From Myrica gale (lineage: Eukaryota; Streptophyta; Magnoliopsida; Fagales; Myricaceae), in assembly GCA_963930655.1 (NCBI GenBank), contig OZ005600.1, positions 499,501-563,500 of the forward strand: a stretch of DNA of 64,000 bases, given 5' to 3'. Within the stretch, counting starts at the first letter, position 1, and each line of letters begins with the position of its first letter. The position numbers were made by a program, and so were the translations under genes. Positions 10,748 through 21,014 of the stretch are shown here, in pieces. The notes under the pieces were generated by a model. The model searched no databases. It was given only the letters and a program-made list of their open reading frames with translations, and was not told where the DNA came from.

Positions 10748-13700
10748 ATGAAGGTAAGTCGCAAAACTCTTATCAAATTACTGTTTTCAATCCTCTAACT
10801 CAATCTTTGCTTTCCACTGCTGCAGTTACTGGACTGGATGCACCATAAATTTCAGCATAGTAGCATTGAGCCTTTCAAGGGTTTCATACATGGTATTCAA
10901 ACTGTCCTAGCATCAATCTTCTTTCTCCACTTAAAACAATCAGGAAGGCATACCTCATCCATCATGCCTATATCATCAGATAATCAGGTTACTACACAAT
11001 GAAATGGCGGCTATTGCTCAGTGCCTTACAACAAGACCAGGCAGTAGAATCTCTTGACCGGTGTAATTCAGTATTTCTTCATGATTTGTAAGGATATTCA
11101 ACCAAGCCACCCACCTCAAGCATAAGTTGAAAAATCAGGTGGTCGCAGACATAGTGGTTCTCTCAACCAGTCAGGGCCTTGCCTGTTTGCATGAGAAACA
11201 TCTATACCTTTCCAGTTCTTATAGCACTGTGGCAACCAGGTAGGGCCACCTGATTTAGGCACTCAACAATAAGGTCTAGGGCCACCCTCTCTACCTTGCA
11301 TACAGTCCACTTATGTCACTGACATCATTCAACGCTGGGGGCTATCCAGAATGAAGTAGCCACTAGATTGGTCCACTTTCACCTTTCCAAAGCACAAAAG
11401 GAAAAATTTAAAATAATACTGACATGCCTTGCTCATGGACAATTTTTTCTTCCCTACTCATTTCCACCAAGTTCCTAACTCTTTTTTGATATCTGACTCC
11501 AGGAAACCCTTGCTTCTGCCTTTCAGCGCAGGCATCACTTGATGAACAAGACTCCTATATGAAGCCAAGTTTTGGCTCCACACATGGATCCAGAACCTTA
11601 AACAATCCCAAATCCCAATGTGAAAAATGTTTTTCTGACTCTGAAGCCAAGGGAGAAGAAGGAAAGTTGGAAGAACAAGCATCCACTGTCATCTCTGAGC
11701 TCTTCCATGGTTTTCTTACCATTGGAACTCTAGGTCTGGAACCACTCCTCAGTGAGCCGTTGACACCTACATTTGCCATGGCAAAGGAGAGCAAGACTGA
11801 GAACAAAACAGAACTAACTGAGAATGACTTGAAGCTCATCAACTATGAACTGGAGAAGTTCCTTGAGGCTGAAACTGAAGAATGGTGCAATGACTCATCT
11901 GGAAGGAACAGTCAAGCTAGCATTATCACACTCAGTGCCAATCCACTGGACGAGGATGACAATGAAGATTATGAGAAGATACATGTATGTCCACTGCAAG
12001 GATATCTACTTGGCTCTTCAATTGAACAGCCAGAAACAATAAATGAAGTAAAGAAAGAGAGGACATCACTTGCCGGGCTGTTTCAGAGGACAAAAATAAC
12101 AAATGAGAACAAGACAGAGAAAAATCAAAGTGGTAATATGCAAGCAATGAAAAAGCATAAACCCGCCATGCATCTCATGAAGAAAATACTAAAAAAGCTC
12201 CATGCTTTTTTGAGGAGCTCTGTCCCCTCTGCGGGTGGTGATGCAACTGATTCTACTTCAACCAAGAAGATACTCCACAAGGTTGGTATTTTTACTAGAT
12301 CTTCTGAGAACCACTAATAAACACTAGATCTGTACAGACATAATCCATATATCAGTATCAATGCATCCTAATAAGTAAATTCCTCTAAGCACAGTGCCAG
12401 CCATTTAGGACATACTGAGGTCCAATAAAGAGAATCAGATGATATTGGATTGTCTGCACCCCATCATGCTAGTGAGAGATCCAAGGATGATTAGTGCTTT
12501 TACTGTAACTTACCTAACACCAACCCAGAAAAAAGGGAGAATTGTAATTTTTGTTAATATAAACGATGTCACAGTAAGGATCCTCCAATCAAAATCAACA
12601 GCAACGTAGACAGAGCACCAGTGAGCAATGTTATCTAACAATCCTAAGATCCGCCTGGAAAAACTTTCATTGCACAAACCGACTACTAACTACTCAGGAT
12701 CTGTCATTGTCAGAAGATAACTACTATGCCCAGTTTGACCTTGACCACAAAACTTCAAATAAGATTTAGGGTCTAAACCTTTTCACCATGCACTAAATGG
12801 ACCTTATGACAATATTTCCATTACAGATGATAGCTTTTTATGAATGCCATGCAGGTCATAAGTGTGTTCCACAAAAAAATTCATCCTGAAGCCTCTATAG
12901 CTGCAAAAGAATTTGCTGATTCCGATAAATATAAGCTCAAGAATGCTCCCCATGGTGGCTATAAGAAGGAAGATAAAATGCACCTGAGTGCAGGTACTAA
13001 TGGGCCTACTCTAGGGTCCATGTCAAAGATGGGGATCCCGAGTCATAAGACCCCTTTGTACCCAACCAATGACAGGCTGCATGGAAGTAATCTAAGCGCA
13101 AAAGAACATTGGATCAAGACAGATGTGGACTGTAAGTATCGATTTATATTCTTTCCAACTAAAAATATCAGAGAAAAATCCCACCATGTAAGACGTAAGG
13201 ATAGGAACATTTTACAAGTAAATTATAACTGGTAAAACAAGATTATTTGATTGTCAGTTGATGAGTAAAGTGAACCTTCAATCTTGTGCTTATTGAAATA
13301 GGAATACAATCAAATAGGTGTGGGAATTTCTCAAAAATGTATAAATAAGGTGCTGGAGATATCATATCTGGCGAAAATAAATTTGCAAGGTAATTACTGT
13401 AATTTTGTATGAATCTTTTGAAATGCACAAAGTTCTTTTTTTCGTAAATGGAAGTGAATAAAGAAGATGGACGGCGAAGAGTTAAAATATCATAAATGAA
13501 AGGTGTACATATCCACTATCATAAGTTTAATATAGGATCCAATATCTGTTAGAGCTTAGAAATTTTTCTGGATCTTCTGTTATCCTAACAATTGTTGCTA
13601 CTAAACGGCATGCACAGACTAGGCGACATGTTAATTTGGATATGCACGACTTCATTTTGGAGCATAACTGTGGACAGAAAGATAACAGTAATAAGATGAT

Positions 13701-13770
13701 TATGTTTTCTGATTTATCCATCTAACGCACTTCCGCTGTTGGCATTGTAGACTTGGTGTTGGAGCTTTAG
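10748..13770 (+). CDS. LAZY1: LAZY1 (IGT family) gravitropism regulator, five exons, 374 aa
   Basis: LAZY1 links gravity sensing to asymmetric auxin transport and sets shoot and branch angle (family knowledge). Exons: 10748-10753 (only Met-Lys), 10826-10892, 11527-12281, 12855-13131, 13751-13770; all are GT-AG and phase-consistent. The two-codon first exon is characteristic of the family. Exon 2 gives LLDWMHHKFQHSSIEPFKG, the conserved N-terminal region. Exon 3 has the IGT signature GFLTIGTLG at about residues 86-94 and a Lys-rich stretch near its end (KKHKP...KKILKKL). Exon 4 starts VISVFHKKIHPE. The last exon completes the C-terminus DYLVLEL, an LxLxL EAR-like motif. All five family regions are present and no lesion was seen. 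The length is normal. It is convergent with ABCI11, as in Arabidopsis. A retrotransposon ends about 350 bp upstream of the start codon. Confidence 0.93.
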
Positions 13771-14469
13771 TGACTGAATCTGAAACAAGATGATTATAAC
13801 ACCATGCTGTACAAGGCAGAATTGCGATTATTAGTGTTTGGTAATACATCGTGTTATGTTGTGAGCGAGGATGGGCTTAAAACAAAGTAAAGCGTGAAGA
13901 AGCTGTTTATTTCATCTTCATCAGTGTGGTAATAAAGCTGTGATGCACTCAGAAAAAAATTCAAGGTTCAAGAAGCTACTATCTTCCTAAGTGTGATAAT
14001 AAATCTGTGACTAATTTTCATGTGAGCCTCTATATAATGTCTTTTTGATGACCTGAAAGTGATATTTGCATCATTAAGAATATCCCATGTTTTGTGAAAC
14101 AATGCCCAGCCCATATTGCTTATTTTAGATAACAGAAGACCTCATTCTTTCCTTGGACATTGACACCAATGTTGGCGTAATTAGTTGCATCCTTTAACTT
14201 GCAATCCACGAGACTGTACTCTCAAATTCCTGATTCATCACAAATAGTGGGAGACAATATAATAAATCGGGAAAGGTGCTAGCACTAATTGCCCAACACA
14301 AGTTCCTATCTGTTTTCTTATTACCATTTAAGTGGATCTGCAAGAAAAAATACAGAGCCATTCATATCATGCACTAATACACCAGGATAATATACACAGG
14401 AAACCCTAGTAGCATTAGGCTCAAACCTCACAGCATCTTATGTTGATAAGCAAAAGCATACTTCCATAT
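13771..14469. other. Intergenic spacer between convergent LAZY1 and ABCI11
   Basis: About 700 bp that must hold both 3' UTRs. Nothing else recognised. Confidence 0.5.
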
Positions 14470-17400
14470 TCATACTGGTAGCGGCTCTACCCTAAGAATT
14501 TCACCCATTTCCATCCTCCAGGATTGATCAACTAGAGTTGCTAACTCTCTGAAAGGCATAACAAAATTGTATAAGAAAAAAAAACAAAACAAAAGGATAT
14601 GATTGAAGAGAGGAAAACAAGAGAATCGCCAAGATGGCAGTGATATAAGTTCTTTCTTTTCTTTTGGGGGGGGGGTGGGAGGGGAATGAGGGAGGTGTTA
14701 TAATTTCAGAGGGAAAGGGAAAGGGAAAGGGAAAGACAGACTTGAGGTCATGGCTGACAACTAGTATAGTCAACTCTTTCTTTAGTAGCTTCAAAAGCTT
14801 CAAAACAACCGCACGTGCCTTCCAAACTGATAAACAGCAAAAATTTAACAATCAATAACAACAGGATATAAGAAGAGGTAGTACACTACGGATTATAAAA
14901 AAGCAAGAGGATTATTACGGTATACTTGTAAAGAACAGCAACTATAAGCCTTTTAGGTGAAGTAGAAGCACGTAAAAACAACAAACCCAAAATTTCATAC
15001 ACCGGTTACAACTGTGACTGAAACTTCACCATCATCAAGTGAAGTCGACCCAGTATCTTAGTTCAGAAAAGTGGGAGAACAATGGTTGCTTATCAAATGA
15101 GTTCTAGTTCAATTCTTTCATAACGATCAAACAGTAAACATATTTTGCGGACATTTTGGTATGAGAGACTTCAGACCATTACTGGAATGAACAATGCATG
15201 AACATTGGATAATTCGTAAGGAATCCATATGGTTGTAAATCATGGCCCTAGTTAAAGCATGCGTGTGCAAGTAGGAGGACAACCAATGCTGTAGGATAAA
15301 CAGGACTAAAATGCATCTTCATACCAAGACCTGCAAGAGGCTCATCCCGTATCAATAAATCTGGGATTTGTACCTGAGGAATAAAGTCAACAAACAATTA
15401 TTGGTCAATTCATGCCAAAACGATGAGCAGCTAAGTAAAACATTCTCTTGTGAAACCACAAGGCTGAAGTGTGACTAGTATGTGTCTCAATGTGTTCACA
15501 AGCATGTTTCAGTCGTGTGTGCTTATATCAATCTTCCAGTTCTTACTAGTTGAATGGCCAACGCAAGCCGACGTTTATAGCCACCACTAAGTGTATGAGG
15601 ATCTTTGTCCAATGAGATCCCATTTAAGCCAACCTACAGTCTTCGAGGACTTTAGATTGGAATATACAGATGATATAAAAGGATTTGCCAAGACCCAGGA
15701 ATTAAACATTTATACAAGCTGCAAAAAAGTATGAGTGACTCTGACTGTACTCAGAGGGAACACAGACCCAATTAATTGCTCTTTGGAGTCTCAAAGCAAG
15801 ATGCTCCTTGAATTGGAGGTCACCCCTTTGCCTTGGACACCCAAACGTAACTTCCTCAAGCACGTTATCTGCCACAAAGTACCTAGCTTGCAAGACGACA
15901 TGGTGTTAAACACAAAGAAAAGTATATTCAATGCAAATGCCATAAGAAATCAGGGAAGTAAGAATGCAACTTTTTATTCTATGCAACAAGAAGCTAAATA
16001 AAGGCATTGACAATAATATATGCTAGGCCAAAGTAGAACTATCATGAAAAATCAATATCAGTAAAAAAATAAACAAGTTACAGATTCATTAAGTTTTTGG
16101 ATGGATATGATTGGTTGTATCTATTTGGATGTAACTATAAGACTACAGCATTATACCCAAATTTCTTTTAAAGAGCAATGAACATGAAACTGAAATACAA
16201 TGCTGTAAAGTCAATGGCCCAAGTTTTTGCATTCTTAGTTTCGTGATTAATACCTCTCAGGAAACTGAAAGACAATGCCAACTCTCTCTGGGGATAAGGG
16301 TTCGTTCAGGAGATTGATTGGGACTGCCGTCATTCCCATGTCTTTGAATATAAATGGAACCTGAAGTTGGTTTGCTTAGCCCTGCAAGAAGCTGCGAGAT
16401 GGAAAGACATTAAAACTTCCAGAAGTTACTGAATAAAGGGGCCATATTTAATAGTGCTAATTATCTTTCATAAAGCACACCACACAGAAGTGTACACCTG
16501 CAGCAGAGTAGTTTTTCCACTTCCACTTCGTCCGAATATTAAACCAAAGCTGCAGCAATCAACATGGACAAGTTATCCAATGAATGTGACATCTAACTTA
16601 TTAGAAATTCTCAATTACTACGGGTCCAACCTCCAAACAAAAGAAAAGAAAAGAAAAGAAAAGATTTCCTTAGCTTTGATTTCCTTAGCTTTTTTGTTTG
16701 TATGTTCTGAGTGATATCAGTACAATCTTTGTACTGTTACCGCCTTTCTTCTTAATAATACATATCTTACTTATAAAAAAAAGAAAAGAAAAGAAAAGAA
16801 ATCGAACAACATTGACCTAATTCATTGAGAAACTATATGTCTATCACATTCTAAGGAGTGGTCATAAGAAATAGGAAAAAAAAGGACCGGAAAGAAAGAA
16901 AGCCCGGTGATGATCTAATGGAGAGGAATAGCTGCTCAGAAGGATACCTTTCAGTGGGATGTGTCGGACAGATTCTATCGAAAGCAAGAATTCAAACCCA
17001 AATCCATTGTTCTTTTCTTTTTCCCCTCCAGATCACATACAACAAAAACAGACCAGAAACTTGTACCTTTTCTTTGGAAGGGAAAAATTAACTGCATTTA
17101 GTAGGCTAATCTGAGTCCCGGCAGGTCGATAGCTAACGTCCCTAACCTTTAAACAAACGACTGTTTCAGTAATTTTCACTTCAAAATTCCAATCCTAGTA
17201 AACATGTGGTGACATTTGCTGCCAATGTATGTAACTAAATACTCAAAACTGTTGAAGTATCTTTCAGCCATAATGGTCAAAGCCCCTAACTCCGGAATGC
17301 AATAAACCGAAAAAGCGTTACATGCTAAATTAATGCACCAAGAGAATTTTGTATATTTCTTTGATTCAAAATACAGGGGAAAGACCCCATCTTCCACTTC

Positions 17401-17870
17401 TCCCTCCCTAAATACTTTCTTATGGATTACAGCATTACACAGACACCATAACAATCTGTAAGTAGATATATCACAAATGTAACCACTTTAACTCGCAAAC
17501 TTTATAGATGAATGAAATGGCCCTTAAAATTCGCAGAGGGACAATCTCAAAACTGATCAAAATGATAGGAAAGTCACTTCGAAGCAGGAGTAATCACATG
17601 CAATTTTGGACGACCGAGTTCTTCGGAAATTCGAACTCCTGGACATAGAAATTACGTATAAATCGAGTTTAGTGAGAATTTCAAATCAAGCCTAAATAAA
17701 GTAATTCCAACAAGCTTCGTTTTTTTTTTTTGCCCATAACGTATTGTCGGCTAAGTATGAAGGATAAATTGCTGCCTGGGGGAGGATAATTTGGGTGCGA
17801 TTGGAGCCGGTGCTGGATCGAGAGCTCTACGGCCTCCAGGGGACATGAAAGAGACGACGGAGCTCGCCAT
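14470..17870 (-). pseudogene. ABCI11: ABCI11/NAP14-type chloroplast ABC ATPase, probable pseudogene
   Basis: ABCI11 is a soluble plastid ABC ATPase linked to metal homeostasis (family knowledge). Exons (minus strand): 17146-17067 (VRDVSYRPAGTQ), 16549-16498 (Walker A GRSGSGKTTLLQ), 16391-16254 (Q-loop VFQFPE), 15882-15768 (VADNVLEEVTFG), 15633-15547 (signature LSGGYKRRLALA), 15373-15325 (Walker B region), 14826-14742 (H-loop LVVSHDL), 14548-14470 (SWRMEMG...LPV stop). Lesions: the exon at 16391-16254 carries a 4-bp tandem duplication (GAACGAAC on the minus strand) that shifts the frame between SPE and PERVGIVFQ. Walker B reads LLIRDEP where LLILDEP is usual. The D-loop reads LAGLV instead of LAGLD. 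A plausible transit peptide from 17870 (MASSVVSF) hits an in-frame TAG after about 39 codons. First-exon structure is uncertain. An antisense LINE tail lies in an intron. Confidence 0.85.
16665..16777 (+). mobile_element. Severely 5'-truncated LINE 3' end in an ABCI11 intron
   Basis: The sequence gagtgatatcagtac ... tgtactgtt ... acttataaaaaaaa aligns with the 3' end of the LINE at 23330-24143. It is bordered by (aaaag)n on both sides, consistent with a duplicated A-rich target. It is antisense to ABCI11. Confidence 0.7.
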
Positions 17871-19378
17871 CTCAGGCTAGGTGAAAGAACTCGGCTTCGG
17901 AGATCGGTTGAATCGAACCGTTTGTATAATGATTCGGGCTTTGGGATTGGGCTTGGTTTGTGAATCCGAAAGTTCACTATGGGCTCCGCTGACACATATC
18001 TTGTTTCTTTAATTTTGTGGGCCTTTATTTTTTGTTTTCTTTAAGAATTTTGTTTCTCTTTTTAATTAATATCTGGTGGACCATTCCCTCGATCTACTTC
18101 ATTTAATACCATTTAATCTAAAAACAACCATCGTTCCTTGTTCTCGACCTCATACCTCAACAACCATCTTTCGTAACAGAGTTTTTTTTATAGGAAGTGT
18201 GGGAGATCCTTTGTCTTTGTTTCAAACGGCCAAATTACATCGTACAAATTGTAACGTGAAAAACATGTCAGTACAAGCTTATTTTGTATTCTACACAATA
18301 AACTATCACTTTTGAGAGATTGTACTCACAAACTATTCCTCTCTAACACATTGTACCTTTCGTCTATTTTTTTCAGTCAATTTTTTTAAAAAAAATACGA
18401 AAAGTTGATTATGCTCTTAAAAAGTCAAATAACAAGTTACATTAGAAGAGTATAATGATTATTTTTTTATTTGACGGAAAAAATAGACAGATAATATTGA
18501 TTGATAATTTATAAATATAATATATCAAACATAATAATTTAAGATAATAAGCAAAATATATAATAGTAAGTCAATGAAAAATTGTATTTTAACCTTGTCA
18601 CAAAGTTAAGCCTATAAATTAATGAAAATGGGTTAGTTAGGACCCCCACCATGAAAAAGTTGGGAGGAGAATCTAGCCGGAAGTGTCTGTCTGTTTGTTC
18701 CGTCCTTGACACGAACTTTCTTGACAATTTGGGGGAGAACCAAAACTATATTTATTTTCAGGACGAGTCAGAATAAAATAATTTTTTGGTTAACAATCCA
18801 ATAGATCTGACGGTCGGAGTATTAACTAAGTCAAATAATTACTGACGTGTATAATAGATATGAACTCAGTGTTCACTGGCTGATTTATCACTTTGGAGAA
18901 TGTATTGGTATTAGAACTGAATCAACGTGACCCTGACCGACGCCATATGAGGCACCACGGGCGTACTTTTGGGGGGCCACTGACTGGCAAAATGCTGTCA
19001 ATTCCACCTTGAAAGCTTTTCGGAAACGGTTGAGTGACTTTCTCCGCATCTTACATGAAGAAATCACACAGAGACCCATTGAATAAGGAGGGGGAAATAT
19101 ATTAGAAAGTTAGAAACCAGAAAGGCCGAGCACACACACGAGACTGAATCATGCCATACAGTCCAAAATCCTATTTTCAATATGCTTTATCAACGAAAGT
19201 ATGCTTGCAAATCTATTGGACAGAATTTGTTAAAGATAGTTTCGCTTGTTTTCCTAGTCAGATGTTGCTTTTTTTAGTACATCTTAACCACAAAAAAAAA
19301 CAGAAGTATGTAATCCTCGGACACACTGCTAGCTACATATGGTCTGTAACATCCACGTGGTTTGTGTGTCCCGTCTGG
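17871..19378. other. Intergenic DNA
   Basis: AT-rich spacer beyond the ABCI11 5' end. An alternative upstream ATG for ABCI11 lies at 17995. No other gene or element was recognised. Confidence 0.5.
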
Positions 19379-19950
19379 GCGTTTGGAACCACCACGACAC
19401 CAACGTGTGGACTAGAATGCGCGCCGAAGGAACTTCAAAGAAACATTTAAGATATAAGAAACATTTAGGTTGGGTCTTGCGCAGTGATCCGGAGCATTTG
19501 GAACCACCACGGCACCAACGTGTGGACCAGAATGCGCGCTGAAGGAACTTCAAAGAAACATTTAAGATATAAGAAACATTTAGGGGTTGTTTGTTTACTA
19601 TTCTTAAATTTTTGAGAATCTTTTGAACTTTATTGAGATTTGTGAAAAGTTTAAAATGTATGTATAAAAGTTGAAAATTTTGAAGTATATTTATTTGGTT
19701 GGAATTTTTGGAACTCCAAATTTTTGGACAATCAAATATGTCCTTAAGTTGTTGGGTCTTGTGCAATTATCCGGAGCGTTTGGAACCACCACGACACCAA
19801 CGTGTGGACTAGAATGCGCGCTGAAGGAACTTCAAAGAAACATTTAGGGGTTGTTTGTTAGCGTTTGGAACCACCACGGCACCAACATGTGGACTAGAAT
19901 GCGCGCTGAAGGAACTTCAAAGAAACATTTAAGATATAAGAAACATTTTT

Positions 19951-20783
19951 ACGTTATGTTCGTTTGTTGAAAAAATTAAGGATTCGAATCCTCAGTTCCT
20001 TCATGTTTGGCAAATAAAGGGTTTTTTGAGGATGCTATACTGTAGTTTCCGAATTTACCCTGAACATATTTAAACAGAATTACTAAACTACCTTCCACTC
20101 ATGCTTTAACTAAAAAAATGAAGGGTAAAATTGACTTTTAAAGGGCGATTTGGTCATTTTCCCTCCTACCTTTTAAATATTCAAATTTTAATACAAAATT
20201 AATAAATTCGAAATATAAAAAAAAATTAAACATCATCATTAAGTTTTTTACACATCAACAACTTCTACACAAACATCAATACAACTCTAACATCACCTAA
20301 AAATTCTCAAAACACTCCAAATTCTAAAGGGAAATTCACTTTTTAGTCCCTAGTTTTTGGGCACTTTTTCATTTTAGTCCTTCAGTTTCAACTTTCAAAT
20401 TTTTAGTCCTTGAGTTTTCATTGTTTGACGAAATGGTCCTTCCGTCAGTATGTCGTCCATATACTTAACGGAGCTCTATGACACGTCAGCAATTTTGACC
20501 CGGTCGACCGCTATATGAAGAGGTCGACCGCTTCATGTAGAGGTCGACCGCTCACTTTTAACACATATACCCGGTCGACCGCTACATGTATCGTTAAGCA
20601 TATGAACGGTAGACTGACGGAAGGACCATTTCGTCAAAACAATAAAATTCAAAGACTAAAAATTTGAAAGTTGAAACTGAAGGACTAAAATGAAAAAGTA
20701 CCCAAAATTCAGGGACTAAAATGCTAATTTCCCGATTCTAAAAAATAAAATAAAAAAAAATCTTCAAAACAAACGTAACTACG
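19951..20783. mobile_element. Possible non-autonomous DNA element splitting the last repeat copy
   Basis: Weak inverted ends (acgttatgttcgtttgttga at the left; ttcaaaacaaacgtaacta at the right). The interval separates two halves of the tandem unit, so it behaves as an insertion. It contains the Mutator-like MITE at 20329-20733. Superfamily not determined. Confidence 0.4.
20329..20733. mobile_element. Mutator-like MITE with ~120-bp near-perfect terminal inverted repeats
   Basis: A 405-bp element starting GGGAAATT and ending AATTTCCC. The two arms mirror each other for about 120 bp (ttttagtcccta..., cattttagtccttcagtttc, gacgaaatggtccttccgtc). Flanks share attctaaa (20321-20328, 20735-20742), with a ninth base mismatched. 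The core carries four copies of the palindromic GGTCGACCGCT motif between about 20501 and 20590. No coding sequence. Confidence 0.88.
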
Positions 20784-20976
20784 CTGGGTCTTGCGCAGTG
20801 ATCCGGAGTAATTTTCTCCACGAACTTTCATACGCCCTTGACCGATGCAATATGCCCACGAATTTCATGTTTCATGTCCCTTCCTCTAGTTTTAGGAGTT
20901 CACACCCCTGGTACTATTTTATTACTCTACACACGTGATGTCCCAATTTGTATCCTCTTTGATTGATTTTCTGCAA

Positions 20977-20984
20977 TATAAATA
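20977..20984 (+). promoter_or_regulatory. Candidate TATA box of the SDR gene
   Basis: TATAAATA lies 38 bp before the ATG at 21015, which would leave a 5' UTR of only a few bases if used. Transcription start not demonstrated. Confidence 0.5.
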
Positions 20985-21014
20985 GCGATACAAACCACCC
21001 CTTGGGTCTCAAGA

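Larger units (their letters stand above)
19380..20808. repeat. Broken tandem array of a ~117-bp unit upstream of the SDR gene
   Basis: Four copies start at about 19380, 19497, 19777 and 19860 with tttggaaccaccacgacacc ... gaatgcgcgctgaaggaact ... aagaaacattta. The unit ends in tgggtcttgcgcagtgatcc, seen at 19472, 19746 (diverged) and 20785. Copies 2 and 4 are split by other insertions (about 19583-19750 and 19951-20783). Copy 3 is shortened. Confidence 0.8.

Noticed and set aside
12282..12317. Reading LAZY1 exon 3 on to the stop at 12317
   Set aside because: A donor at 12282 and the in-phase exon starting VISVFHKKIHPE match the family better.
17681..17995. 104-aa - strand frame as ABCI11 first exon
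   Set aside because: It overlaps the MASSVVSF frame in another phase. A donor at its end would be in phase, but its composition does not resemble a transit peptide; left undecided.
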